In this document: positions 8,085-21,877 of the stretch, one piece after another | How positions within the stretch are numbered: the first letter of the stretch is position 1 | Layout: each line of letters starts with the position of its first letter | Assembly (NCBI GenBank): GCA_034509925.1 | Contig: JAVTLF010000018.1 | Span: 42,001-106,000 of the forward strand | Length of the DNA stretch: 64,000 nt | Direction of reading: 5' to 3' | From: Hirudinaria manillensis | Lineage: Eukaryota; Annelida; Clitellata; Hirudinida; Hirudinidae | The notes under the pieces: generated by a model | What the model was told of the DNA's origin: nothing | Database searches by the model: none | What the model saw: the letters and a program-made list of their open reading frames with translations, nothing else | Program-made: the position numbers and the translations under genes

Positions 8085-9253
8085 ACGAATGGACTCTTGA
8101 TGATATTCTGGACATCCATCTCGATGATGCTAAACCTCTTGTAGCCTGTACCGAATGAAAATCATAATTGATTTTTAAGAAAAGGAATTATTTGTACACA
8201 TGGTGAGCAGAATAATTATAAAAATTATCTTTTGTACGCTAATATCAACTAAATAACACTTCTGAGATTTCCAATAAGAGATTTCTTATTGAAAAAATGC
8301 TGAATCATGCTAAACCAATAAAAGTGGTTGTATCAATTCACATCTCATTCGATATTAAGATTATCTTAAAAAGATTATCTTGGTTGACTGAATACTCCTC
8401 TTATATATTCCACTAAGTTACAATCACTATGCCCGGGACGATCGTCAAGGCATTTTTTTGAATATAAGAAATTCTTACCATTCATAACTCCCTTCGATAA
8501 ACCATGAGGATAATTGATATCCGATGATTTGTCTCCTATGGCGGAATTCGTCGGGAACCTCAACGTCATATTATCGTTAGATATACAAGGAACGATAATT
8601 GGAACGGATCACTCGAGGACGCGTAACTTTGTTGAATCTACAAGGATAAAACAAAAGAATTTTTTTAAAAAAATTAAAAATTAGTTTTTTAAAAAAATAA
8701 ATTTTTGGAAAATAAATTTTTGAAAAATAATTTTCAATAAATTTGGAGTATATTATGACAATAATTATCTTTTCTGAGATTTCCAATAAGAGATTTCTTA
8801 TTGAAAAAATGCTGAATCATGCTAACCAATAAAAGTGGTTGTATCAATTCACATCTCATTCGATATAAAGATTATCTTAAAAAGATTTTCTTGGTCGACT
8901 GAATACTCCCCTTATATACTCCACTAAGTTACAATCACTATGCCTGTGACGATCGTCAAGACATTTTTTTTCGAATATAAGAAATTCTTACCATTCATAA
9001 CTCTCTTCGATTAACCAGGAGGATAATTGATGATTTGTCTCCTATGACGGAATTCGTCGGGAACCTCAACGTCATATTATCGTTAGATATACCAAGAACG
9101 ATAATTGGAACGGATCATTCGAGGCCGCGTAACTTTGAGGAATCTATTAGAATAAAACAAAAGAATTTATTTTTAAAATTTAATTTTTTAAGAATAAATT
9201 TCTGTATTTTTGAAAAATTAATTTTCAAAAAATTTGGAGTATATTATGACAAT

Positions 9254-9833
9254 AATTATCTTTTGGATGTAACGGGTTTCCGTGAACTTGATAATTCTTG
9301 ATACGAATACATTTCTTAATAAAGAAGGAGATTAATTAGAGATTTCTTTCCTTATAAAAAATGCTGAATCATGCCACCCAAAATTATATGTTTGGGTATC
9401 CAGCTATCTCAGAAATCAATAGTTTCATTAGATCACCTTCTAAGAATGAATATTACTTAGAAAATTCTATTGAACTTATCGACAAAGATATTTCGCCACT
9501 GTACAATCACCTAACTTTGAGAAGTATTCTCATAGAAATTACAAATGCTTCTGACGATCGTCTAAGTAGTATTTTAAAGTCTTACCCGTTATAGTTCCTT
9601 TGGGTAAAAACCACTGGGAACGACAGGAGACAACAACAGAAGATAGCATCAGGAATGTTCACCCCAGGGATGAACTCTTCAGGAACCTCACCGTCATCTT
9701 GGCGTTCGAAAAAGGAAGTTACTTCTGTCCGAAGGAACGTAGCCATCTTACCGCCTAGTTCTAGGCCAAGGATGCATTACACAATGACTGGCCTGAACTC
9801 GATGTAATGAGTCACGCCTGCATAACTAATTAA
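9254..9833 (+). pseudogene. Module D, RT remnant (U2)
   Basis: First open stretch 9361-9594; later pieces are frameshifted as in 5371-5950. Confidence 0.5.
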
Positions 9834-9941
9834 CTAGTTCCTAGGACACCACCTCCCCTCTAGAGGAGAGAGAAGCTAGCCAGCATGAACACTTCAAAGG
9901 ACAGGGGAAGCAGTGCTCCCACCGCCGCTCAGGAGTCTCCT

Positions 9942-10008
9942 ATTGGTCAACACTGGACCTTCCTCGGCTATATAAGGACAATATTTTCCGCTTTTCGATC
10001 TTTACGTT
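9942..10008 (+). promoter_or_regulatory. Promoter, U2
   Basis: ATTGG 9942-9946, TATATAAG 9969-9976, GTGAGT donor-like 10055. Confidence 0.6.
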
Positions 10009-11420
10009 TTTCGCTTATTCGCTCACCTTAGAGGGCAGAACTGCCGAGGGCCTAGTGAGTTTAATCGTATTAACGGTATTTTGCCTTGTATTTTGTCTGT
10101 TGAAGTATTCGTATTTTTGTCGCTTGATAATCCTAAGATATTTCTTAGTGGTTATCAGTGTTTTGTTCAAAACACACGTGCTTGCTTCTATTTTGCTTCG
10201 ATACCATTTTATGCGTTGCAATTTAATGGTATTTCTTAGCGTAATTTTTTAATTGCTTTTTTCACTTTTGTTCTTAAATTCTTTTTTATCGTGAAATACG
10301 CTTTAGAATTTTGTAGAACTTTTATATAATATATAATATATATTATATATTTCGGTATAGCTTTGATACTTGTAATGCGAAGCATTTCCTGGTATTTTTT
10401 AGCATTTTAATATACCTCGCTCGTCATTCTCAAAAATCTTTAACGTTAAATACGTTTTTAGATTTTTTTGAAAAACGCACGTTATAAACTATTTTATTTT
10501 AATTTATTGTATTTTTGGTTTTTAAAAAATTTTTTTTGGGTTCCCAATAATTTTTTTACCAAATAAATAACCTTTTTCTTTGGTTTCTTCAAGGGCTGAG
10601 ATTTCATCTCTTGTTGTTACACTAATTTATCGTTCATTGATGAATTCGTTGTAAAACTACTAAGTTAATTTAATTGCATCTTTGGTTTTAATTTTTGGGT
10701 TCCCAATAATTTTTTTACCAAATAAACAACTTATTTCTGTGGTTTTTCCAAGGGCTGAGATTTCATCTCTTGTTGTTACACTAATTTATCGTTCATTGAT
10801 GAATTCGTGGTAAAACTACTAAGTTAATTTGTTGTTTTGGGCGATGATTTATCATCCCTTATTAATCTAATAGTTTTTTTAAAAAAAACGTGCTTCGACG
10901 GGTAATTATTTATTAAGTGAATTTGCAATCGGTTTCGTTATTTTCTCCTTAGGTTCTTTCTACGATAAACACGTTTTAAGAATTTTTTGAGAACATACGA
11001 CTCTCGAATACTACTTTAATTCCAAGCTTGCTTAGCAATTCTTGGCGTTGTAGTTAAACATTCTGTCCATATCTGGCTCTTATTTTTATGGGTTCCCATT
11101 AACTTTAATGCCAGTTTATATCATCAATTGCCGATATATTGTCTCTTGATGCATTGTTAATTTAGTTAGACTTATATTGTGTGTTTTTGACGACCACGAT
11201 ACATAATTTGCTAGATTGTCTACTAACAAAGAAAGTGGAAGTGCAGTTTTATTTATATTTTCTATTCTAACCCTAACCCTGCCTAATACCATCTTTGTTA
11301 TTAGATTTATCTACAAAAAATGAATCGTGGCAATGAAAGAGGGAACTTGAAGGGTCAACCAATGACCAGAGATGTGGGTACAAGGAAGTATTTCCCTTAC
11401 AAGGGACGTACCAATGGTAA

Positions 11421-11966
11421 AGCAGTGCCGCAAAGGAGGAGACCAGATCTGGTCCAACCTCCTACTGTTGCGGCTTCTGCCAAGGCGATAAAAACGCAAT
11501 CAATTTTCTGGATGTAACGGTATTCCGCGAACCAGATAACTCCATTGGTACAAAGGTGTTTTTTAAGGAGACTAACAATAGACTTCTTTTAAACCCGGAC
11601 TCATGCCACCCAAAACATACTTTTGGTGGTATTGTTAAATCACAATTCATTCGATATAAAAGATTATCTTCTAAGAATGAATACTTCCTTAAAACCTCTA
11701 ATGAGCTTATCCACAAACAAATTTCGCTGGGTTACAATCGCCAAACTATGAGAAAAATTCTCAGAGAAGTAGCGAATGCTTCGGATGATCGTCCAAGTAA
11801 AAATAAAGATAAGAAAATCTTACCTTTTGTAATTCCTTTTGGTGAAACCTCGAGGAAGGCAGTAAACAGCGTTAGAAGAGTTCTCTCTGAAGATGATTTC
11901 TTCAGAAACTTCACGATCGTCTCAGCCTTCGAAAAAGGAAGTAATCTCCTCTCGAAATTCTTCTGA
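11421..11966 (+). pseudogene. Module A, RT remnant (U3)
   Basis: 181-codon frame intact to TGA, same residues as the U2 copy. Confidence 0.6.
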
Positions 11967-13120
11967 ACGAATGGACTCTTGATGATATTCTGGACATCCA
12001 TCTCGATGATGCTAAACCTCTTGTAGCCTGTACCGAATGAAAATCATAATTGATTTTTAAGAAAAGGAATTATTTGTACACATGGTGAGCAGAATAATTA
12101 TAAAAATTATCTTTTGTACGCTAATATCAACTAAATAACACTTCTGAGATTTCCAATAAGAGATTTCTTATTGAAAAAATGCTGAATCATGCTAAACCAA
12201 TAAAAGTGGTTGTATCAATTCACATCTCATTCGATATAAAGATTATCTTAAAAAGATTTTCTTTGTCGACTGAATACTCCCCTTATATACTCCACTAAGT
12301 TACAATCACTATGCCTGTGACGATCGTCAAGACATTTTTTTCGAATATAAGAAATTCTTACCATTCATAACTCTCTTCGATAAACCAGGAGGATAATTGA
12401 TGATTTGTCTCCTATGACGGAATTCGTCGGGAACCTCAACGTCATATTATCGTTAGATATACAAAGAACGATAATTGGAACGGATCATTCGAGACCGCGT
12501 AACTTTGAGGAATCTACAAGGATAAAACAAAAGAATTTATTTTTAAAAATTAATTTTTTAAGAATAAATTTTTGTATAATAAATTTTTGAAAAATAATTT
12601 TCAATAAATTTGGAGTATATTATGACAATAATTATCTTTTCTGAGATTTCCAATAAGAGATTTCTTATTGAAAAAATGCTGAATCATGCTAACCAATAAA
12701 AGTGGTTGTATCAATTCACATCTCATTCGATATAAAGATTATCTTAAAAAGATTTTCTTGGTCGACTGAATACTCCCCTTATATACTCCACTAAGTTACA
12801 ATCACTATGCCTGTGACGATCGTCAAGACATTTTTTTTCGAATATAAGAAATTCTTACCATTCATAACTCTCTTCGATTAACCAGGAGGATAATTGATGA
12901 TTTGTCTCCTATGACGGAATTCGTCGGGAACCTCAACGTCATATTATCGTTAGATATACCAAGAACGATAATTGGAACGGATCATTCGAGGCCGCGTAAC
13001 TTTGAGGAATCTATTAGAATAAAACAAAAGAATTTATTTTTAAAATTTAATTTTTTAAGAATAAATTTCTGTATTTTTGAAAAATTAATTTTCAAAAAAT
13101 TTGGAGTATATTATGACAAT

Positions 13121-13700
13121 AATTATCTTTTGGATGTAACGGGTTTCCGTGAACTTGATAATTCTTGATACGAATACATTTCTTAATAAAGAAGGAGATT
13201 AATTAGAGATTTCTTTCCTTATAAAAAATGCTGAATCATGCCACCCAAAATTATATGTTTGGGTATCCAGCTATCTCAGAAATCAATAGTTTCATTAGAT
13301 CACCTTCTAAGAATGAATATTACTTAGAAAATTCTATTGAACTTATCGACAAAGATATTTCGCCACTGTACAATCACCTAACTTTGAGAAGTATTCTCAT
13401 AGAAATTACAAATGCTTCTGACGATCGTCTAAGTAGTATTTTAAAGTCTTACCCGTTATAGTTCCTTTGGGTAAAAACCACTGGGAACGACAGGAGACAA
13501 CAACAGAAGATAGCATCAGGAATGTTCACCCCAGGGATGAACTCTTCAGGAACCTCACCGTCATCTTGGCGTTCGAAAAAGGAAGTTACTTCTGTCCGAA
13601 GGAACGTAGCCATCTTACCGCCTAGTTCTAGGCCAAGGATGCATTACACAATGACTGGCCTGAACTCGATGTAATGAGTCACGCCTGCATAACTAATTAA
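13121..13700 (+). pseudogene. Module D, RT remnant (U3)
   Basis: First open stretch 13228-13461, then frameshifted. Confidence 0.5.
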
Positions 13701-13808
13701 CTAGTTCCTAGGACACCACCTCCCCTCTAGAGGAGAGAGAAGCTAGCCAGCATGAACACTTCAAAGGACAGGGGAAGCAGTGCTCCCACCGCCGCTCAGG
13801 AGTCTCCT

Positions 13809-13875
13809 ATTGGTCAACACTGGACCTTCCTCGGCTATATAAGGACAATATTTTCCGCTTTTCGATCTTTACGTT
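13809..13875 (+). promoter_or_regulatory. Promoter, U3
   Basis: ATTGG 13809-13813, TATATAAG 13836-13843, GTGAGT donor-like 13922. Confidence 0.6.
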
Positions 13876-15282
13876 TTTCGCTTATTCGCTCACCTTAGAG
13901 GGCAGAACTGCCGAGGGCCTAGTGAGTTTAATCGTATTAACGGTATTTTGCCTTGTATTTTGTCTGTTGAAGTATTCGTATTTTTGTCGCTTGATAATCC
14001 TAAGATATTTCTTAGTGGTTATCAGTGTTTTGTTCAAAACACACGTGCTTGCTTCTATTTTGCTTCGATACCATTTTATGCGTTGCAATTTAATGGTATT
14101 TCTTAGCGTAATTTTTTAATTGCTTTTTTCACTTTTGTTCTTAAATTCTTTTTTATCGTGAAATACGCTTTAGAATTTTGTAGAACTTTTATATAATATA
14201 TAATATATATTATATATTTCGGTATAGCTTTGATACTTGTAATGCGAAGCATTTCCTGGTATTTTTTAGCATTTTAATATACCTCGCTCGTCATTCTCAA
14301 AAATCTTTAACGTTAAATACGTTTTTAGATTTTTTTGAAAAACGCACGTTATAAACTATTTTATTTTAATTTATTGTATTTTTGGTTTTTAAAAAATTTT
14401 TTTTGGGTTCCCAATAATTTTTTTACCAAATAAATAACCTTTTTCTTTGGTTTCTTCAAGGGCTGAGATTTCATCTCTTGTTGTTACACTAATTTATCGT
14501 TCATTGATGAATTCGTTGTAAAACTACTAAGTTAATTTAATTGCATCTTTGGTTTTAATTTTTGGGTTCCCAATAATTTTTTTACCAAATAAACAACTTA
14601 TTTCTGTGGTTTTTCCAAGGGCTGAGATTTCATCTCTTGTTGTTACACTAATTTATCGTTCATTGATGAATTCGTGGTAAAACTACTAAGTTAATTTGTT
14701 GTTTTGGGCGATGATTTATCATCCCTTATTAATCTAATAGTTTTTTTAAAAAAAACGTGCTTCGACGGGTAATTATTTATTAAGTGAATTTGCAATCGGT
14801 TTCGTTATTTTCTCCTTCTTTCTACGATAAACACGTTTTAAGAATTTTTTGAGAACATACGACTCTCGAATACTACTTTAATTCCAAGCTTGCTTAGCAA
14901 TTCTTGGCGTTGTAGTTAAACATTCTGTCCATATCTGGCTCTTATTTTTATGGGTTCCCATTAACTTTAATGCCAGTTTATATCATCAATTGCCGATATA
15001 TTGTCTCTTGATGCATTGTTAATTTAGTTAGACTTATATTGTGTGTTTTTGACGACCACGATACATAATTTGCTAGATTGTCTACTAACAAAGAAAGTGG
15101 AAGTGCAGTTTTATTTATATTTTCTATTCTAACCCTAACCCTGCCTAATACCATCTTTGTTATTAGATTTATCTACAAAAAATGAATCGTGGCAATGAAA
15201 GAGGGAACTTGAAGGGTCAACCAATGACCAGAGATGTGGGTACAAGGAAGTATTTCCCTTACAAGGGACGTACCAATGGTAA

Positions 15283-15828
15283 AGCAGTGCCGCAAAGGAG
15301 GAGACCAGATCTGGTCCAACCTCCTACTGTTGCGGCTTCTGCCAAGGCGATAAAAACGCAATCAATTTTCTGGATGTAACGGTATTCCGCGAACCAGATA
15401 ACTCCATTGGTACAAAGGTGTTTTTTAAGGAGACTAACAATAGACTTCTTTTAAACCCGGACTCATGCCACCCAAAACATACTTTTGGTGGTATTGTTAA
15501 ATCACAATTCATTCGATATAAAAGATTATCTTCTAAGAATGAATACTTCCTTAAAACCTCTAATGAGCTTATCCACAAACAAATTTCGCTGGGTTACAAT
15601 CGCCAAACTATGAGAAAAATTCTCAGAGAAGTAGCGAATGCTTCGGATGATCGTCCAAGTAAAAATAAAGATAAGAAAATCTTACCTTTTGTAATTCCTT
15701 TTGGTGAAACCTCGAGGAAGGCAGTAAACAGCGTTAGAAGAGTTCTCTCTGAAGATGATTTCTTCAGAAACTTCACGATCGTCTCAGCCTTCGAAAAAGG
15801 AAGTAATCTCCTCTCGAAATTCTTCTGA
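15283..15828 (+). pseudogene. Module A, RT remnant (U4)
   Basis: 181-codon frame intact to TGA. Confidence 0.6.
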
Positions 15829-16982
15829 ACGAATGGACTCTTGATGATATTCTGGACATCCATCTCGATGATGCTAAACCTCTTGTAGCCTGTACCGAAT
15901 GAAAATCATAATTGATTTTTAAGAAAAGGAATTATTTGTACACATGGTGAGCAGAATAATTATAAAAATTATCTTTTGTACGCTAATATCAACTAAATAA
16001 CACTTCTGAGATTTCCAATAAGAGATTTCTTATTGAAAAAATGCTGAATCATGCTAAACCAATAAAAGTGGTTGTATCAATTCACATCTCATTCGATATA
16101 AAGATTATCTTAAAAAGATTTTCTTTGTCGACTGAATACTCCCCTTATATACTCCACTAAGTTACAATCACTATGCCTGTGACGATCGTCAAGACATTTT
16201 TTTCGAATATAAGAAATTCTTACCATTCATAACTCTCTTCGATAAACCAGGAGGATAATTGATGATTTGTCTCCTATGACGGAATTCGTCGGGAACCTCA
16301 ACGTCATATTATCGTTAGATATACAAAGAACGATAATTGGAACGGATCATTCGAGACCGCGTAACTTTGAGGAATCTACAAGGATAAAACAAAAGAATTT
16401 ATTTTTAAAAATTAATTTTTTAAGAATAAATTTTTGTATAATAAATTTTTGAAAAATAATTTTCAATAAATTTGGAGTATATTATGACAATAATTATCTT
16501 TTCTGAGATTTCCAATAAGAGATTTCTTATTGAAAAAATGCTGAATCATGCTAACCAATAAAAGTGGTTGTATCAATTCACATCTCATTCGATATAAAGA
16601 TTATCTTAAAAAGATTTTCTTGGTCGACTGAATACTCCCCTTATATACTCCACTAAGTTACAATCACTATGCCTGTGACGATCGTCAAGACATTTTTTTT
16701 CGAATATAAGAAATTCTTACCATTCATAACTCTCTTCGATTAACCAGGAGGATAATTGATGATTTGTCTCCTATGACGGAATTCGTCGGGAACCTCAACG
16801 TCATATTATCGTTAGATATACCAAGAACGATAATTGGAACGGATCATTCGAGGCCGCGTAACTTTGAGGAATCTATTAGAATAAAACAAAAGAATTTATT
16901 TTTAAAATTTAATTTTTTAAGAATAAATTTCTGTATTTTTGAAAAATTAATTTTCAAAAAATTTGGAGTATATTATGACAAT

Positions 16983-17562
16983 AATTATCTTTTGGATGTA
17001 ACGGGTTTCCGTGAACTTGATAATTCTTGATACGAATACATTTCTTAATAAAGAAGGAGATTAATTAGAGATTTCTTTCCTTATAAAAAATGCTGAATCA
17101 TGCCACCCAAAATTATATGTTTGGGTATCCAGCTATCTCAGAAATCAATAGTTTCATTAGATCACCTTCTAAGAATGAATATTACTTAGAAAATTCTATT
17201 GAACTTATCGACAAAGATATTTCGCCACTGTACAATCACCTAACTTTGAGAAGTATTCTCATAGAAATTACAAATGCTTCTGACGATCGTCTAAGTAGTA
17301 TTTTAAAGTCTTACCCGTTATAGTTCCTTTGGGTAAAAACCACTGGGAACGACAGGAGACAACAACAGAAGATAGCATCAGGAATGTTCACCCCAGGGAT
17401 GAACTCTTCAGGAACCTCACCGTCATCTTGGCGTTCGAAAAAGGAAGTTACTTCTGTCCGAAGGAACGTAGCCATCTTACCGCCTAGTTCTAGGCCAAGG
17501 ATGCATTACACAATGACTGGCCTGAACTCGATGTAATGAGTCACGCCTGCATAACTAATTAA
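16983..17562 (+). pseudogene. Module D, RT remnant (U4)
   Basis: First open stretch 17090-17323, then frameshifted. Confidence 0.5.
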
Positions 17563-17670
17563 CTAGTTCCTAGGACACCACCTCCCCTCTAGAGGAGAGA
17601 GAAGCTAGCCAGCATGAACACTTCAAAGGACAGGGGAAGCAGTGCTCCCACCGCCGCTCAGGAGTCTCCT

Positions 17671-17737
17671 ATTGGTCAACACTGGACCTTCCTCGGCTAT
17701 ATAAGGACAATATTTTCCGCTTTTCGATCTTTACGTT
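17671..17737 (+). promoter_or_regulatory. Promoter, U4
   Basis: ATTGG 17671-17675, TATATAAG 17698-17705, GTGAGT donor-like 17784. Confidence 0.6.
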
Positions 17738-19149
17738 TTTCGCTTATTCGCTCACCTTAGAGGGCAGAACTGCCGAGGGCCTAGTGAGTTTAATCGTATT
17801 AACGGTATTTTGCCTTGTATTTTGTCTGTTGAAGTATTCGTATTTTTGTCGCTTGATAATCCTAAGATATTTCTTAGTGGTTATCAGTGTTTTGTTCAAA
17901 ACACACGTGCTTGCTTCTATTTTGCTTCGATACCATTTTATGCGTTGCAATTTAATGGTATTTCTTAGCGTAATTTTTTAATTGCTTTTTTCACTTTTGT
18001 TCTTAAATTCTTTTTTATCGTGAAATACGCTTTAGAATTTTGTAGAACTTTTATATAATATATAATATATATTATATATTTCGGTATAGCTTTGATACTT
18101 GTAATGCGAAGCATTTCCTGGTATTTTTTAGCATTTTAATATACCTCGCTCGTCATTCTCAAAAATCTTTAACGTTAAATACGTTTTTAGATTTTTTTTG
18201 AAAAACGCACGTTATAAACTATTTTATTTTAATTTATTGTATTTTTGGTTTTTAAAAAATTTTTTTTGGGTTCCCAATAATTTTTTACCAAATAAATAAC
18301 CTTTTTCTTTGGTTTCTTCAAGGGCTGAGATTTCATCTCTTGTTGTTACACTAATTTATCGTTCATTGATGAATTCGTTGTAAAACTACTAAGTTAATTT
18401 AATTGCATCTTTGGTTTTAATTTTTGGGTTCCCAATAATTTTTTTACCAAATAAACAACTTATTTCTGTGGTTTTTCCAAGGGCTGAGATTTCATCTCTT
18501 GTTGTTACACTAATTTATCGTTCATTGATGAATTCGTGGTAAAACTACTAAGTTAATTTGTTGTTTTGGGCGATGATTTATCATCCCTTATTAATCTAAT
18601 AGTTTTTTTAAAAAAAACGTGCTTCGACGGGTAATTATTTATTAAGTGAATTTGCAATCGGTTTCGTTATTTTCTCCTTAGGTTCTTTCTACGATAAACA
18701 CGTTTTAAGAATTTTTTGAGAACATACGACTCTCGAATACTACTTTAATTCCAAGCTTGCTTAGCAATTCTTGGCGTTGTAGTTAAACATTCTGTCCATA
18801 TCTGGCTCTTATTTTTATGGGTTCCCATTAACTTTAATGCCAGTTTATATCATCAATTGCCGATATATTGTCTCTTGATGCATTGTTAATTTAGTTAGAC
18901 TTATATTGTGTGTTTTTGACGACCACGATACATAATTTGCTAGATTGTCTACTAACAAAGAAAGTGGAAGTGCAGTTTTATTTATATTTTCTATTCTAAC
19001 CCTAACCCTGCCTAATACCATCTTTGTTATTAGATTTATCTACAAAAAATGAATCGTGGCAATGAAAGAGGGAACTTGAAGGGTCAACCAATGACCAGAG
19101 ATGTGGGTACAAGGAAGTATTTCCCTTACAAGGGACGTACCAATGGTAA

Positions 19150-19695
19150 AGCAGTGCCGCAAAGGAGGAGACCAGATCTGGTCCAACCTCCTACTGTTGC
19201 GGCTTCTGCCAAGGCGATAAAAACGCAATCAATTTTCTGGATGTAACGGTATTCCGCGAACCAGATAACTCCATTGGTACAAAGGTGTTTTTTAAGGAGA
19301 CTAACAATAGACTTCTTTTAAACCCGGACTCATGCCACCCAAAACATACTTTTGGTGGTATTGTTAAATCACAATTCATTCGATATAAAAGATTATCTTC
19401 TAAGAATGAATACTTCCTTAAAACCTCTAATGAGCTTATCCACAAACAAATTTCGCTGGGTTACAATCGCCAAACTATGAGAAAAATTCTCAGAGAAGTA
19501 GCGAATGCTTCGGATGATCGTCCAAGTAAAAATAAAGATAAGAAAATCTTACCTTTTGTAATTCCTTTTGGTGAAACCTCGAGGAAGGCAGTAAACAGCG
19601 TTAGAAGAGTTCTCTCTGAAGATGATTTCTTCAGAAACTTCACGATCGTCTCAGCCTTCGAAAAAGGAAGTAATCTCCTCTCGAAATTCTTCTGA
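19150..19695 (+). pseudogene. Module A, RT remnant (U5)
   Basis: 181-codon frame intact to TGA. Confidence 0.6.
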
Positions 19696-20848
19696 ACGAA
19701 TGGACTCTTGATGATATTCTGGACATCCATCTCGATGATGCTAAACCTCTTGTAGCCTGTACCGAATGAAAATCATAATTGATTTTTAAGAAAAGGAATT
19801 ATTTGTACACATGGTGAGCAGAATAATTATAAAAATTATCTTTTGTACGCTAATATCAACTAAATAACACTTCTGAGATTTCCAATAAGAGATTTCTTAT
19901 TGAAAAAATGCTGAATCATGCTAAACCAATAAAAGTGGTTGTATCAATTCACATCTCATTCGATATAAAGATTATCTTAAAAAGATTTTCTTTGTCGACT
20001 GAATACTCCCCTTATATACTCCACTAAGTTACAATCACTATGCCTGTGACGATCGTCAAGACATTTTTTTCGAATATAAGAAATTCTTACCATTCATAAC
20101 TCTCTTCGATAAACCAGGAGGATAATTGATGATTTGTCTCCTATGACGGAATTCGTCGGGAACCTCAACGTCATATTATCGTTAGATATACAAAGAACGA
20201 TAATTGGAACGGATCATTCGAGACCGCGTAACTTTGAGGAATCTACAAGGATAAAACAAAAGAATTTATTTTTAAAAATTAATTTTTTAAGAATAAATTT
20301 TTGTATAATAAATTTTTGAAAAATAATTTTCAATAAATTTGGAGTATATTATGACAATAATTATCTTTTCTGAGATTTCCAATAAGAGATTTCTTATTGA
20401 AAAAATGCTGAATCATGCTAACCAATAAAAGTGGTTGTATCAATTCACATCTCATTCGATATAAAGATTATCTTAAAAAGATTTTCTTGGTCGACTGAAT
20501 ACTCCCCTTATATACTCCACTAAGTTACAATCACTATGCCTGTGACGATCGTCAAGACATTTTTTTTCGAATATAAGAAATTCTTACCATTCATAACTCT
20601 CTTCGATTAACCAGGAGGATAATTGATGATTTGTCTCCTATGACGGAATTCGTCGGGAACCTCAACGTCATATTATCGTTAGATATACCAAGAACGATAA
20701 TTGGAACGGATCATTCGAGGCCGCGTAACTTTGAGGAATCTATTAGAATAAAACAAAAGAATTTATTTTTAAAATTTAATTTTTAAGAATAAATTTCTGT
20801 ATTTTTGAAAAATTAATTTTCAAAAAATTTGGAGTATATTATGACAAT

Positions 20849-21428
20849 AATTATCTTTTGGATGTAACGGGTTTCCGTGAACTTGATAATTCTTGATACG
20901 AATACATTTCTTAATAAAGAAGGAGATTAATTAGAGATTTCTTTCCTTATAAAAAATGCTGAATCATGCCACCCAAAATTATATGTTTGGGTATCCAGCT
21001 ATCTCAGAAATCAATAGTTTCATTAGATCACCTTCTAAGAATGAATATTACTTAGAAAATTCTATTGAACTTATCGACAAAGATATTTCGCCACTGTACA
21101 ATCACCTAACTTTGAGAAGTATTCTCATAGAAATTACAAATGCTTCTGACGATCGTCTAAGTAGTATTTTAAAGTCTTACCCGTTATAGTTCCTTTGGGT
21201 AAAAACCACTGGGAACGACAGGAGACAACAACAGAAGATAGCATCAGGAATGTTCACCCCAGGGATGAACTCTTCAGGAACCTCACCGTCATCTTGGCGT
21301 TCGAAAAAGGAAGTTACTTCTGTCCGAAGGAACGTAGCCATCTTACCGCCTAGTTCTAGGCCAAGGATGCATTACACAATGACTGGCCTGAACTCGATGT
21401 AATGAGTCACGCCTGCATAACTAATTAA
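20849..21428 (+). pseudogene. Module D, RT remnant (U5)
   Basis: First open stretch 20956-21189. The one-T deletion in the module C tail just upstream closes the frame that elsewhere leads into LLDVTGF. Confidence 0.5.
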
Positions 21429-21536
21429 CTAGTTCCTAGGACACCACCTCCCCTCTAGAGGAGAGAGAAGCTAGCCAGCATGAACACTTCAAAGGACAGG
21501 GGAAGCAGTGCTCCCACCGCCGCTCAGGAGTCTCCT

Positions 21537-21603
21537 ATTGGTCAACACTGGACCTTCCTCGGCTATATAAGGACAATATTTTCCGCTTTTCGATCTTTAC
21601 GTT
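21537..21603 (+). promoter_or_regulatory. Promoter, U5
   Basis: ATTGG 21537-21541, TATATAAG 21564-21571, GTGAGT donor-like 21650. It lies upstream of the tail duplication, so it is present once. Confidence 0.6.
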
Positions 21604-21877
21604 TTTCGCTTATTCGCTCACCTTAGAGGGCAGAACTGCCGAGGGCCTAGTGAGTTTAATCGTATTAACGGTATTTTGCCTTGTATTTTGTCTGTTGAAG
21701 TATTCGTATTTTTGTCGCTTGATAATCCTAAGATATTTCTTAGTGGTTATCAGTGTTTTGTTCAAAACACACGTGCTTGCTTCTATTTTGCTTCGATACC
21801 ATTTTATGCGTTGCAATTTAATGGTATTTCTTAGCGTAATTTTTTAATTGCTTTTTTCACTTTTGTTCTTAAATTCT

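Larger units (their letters stand above)
7385..11266 (+). repeat. U2: full array unit (3882 bases) with a mosaic module B
   Basis: The longest full unit. Module B from about 8356 to 8720 carries the variant otherwise seen only in U0 (GATATTAAG, GCCCGGGACGATCG, TCCTATGGCGG), while its flanks are standard. The AT-rich end of this patch (8660-8720) matches neither U0 nor the standard. It looks like a recombination or conversion patch. Confidence 0.97.
11267..15128 (+). repeat. U3: full array unit (3862 bases)
   Basis: Unit-specific 5-base deletion in the tail near 14817: CTCCTTCTTTCTACG where others read CTCCTTAGGTTCTTTC. Otherwise standard. Confidence 0.97.
15129..18995 (+). repeat. U4: full array unit (3867 bases)
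   Basis: Standard unit. It shares with U1 a six-T run before ACCAAATAAATAACC in the tail (about 18291), where most units have seven or eight. Confidence 0.97.

Noticed and set aside
7580-8119. Minus-strand frames of 84 and 89 residues opposite module A
   Set aside because: They are antisense to the RT remnant, whose sense-strand motifs explain the open reading.
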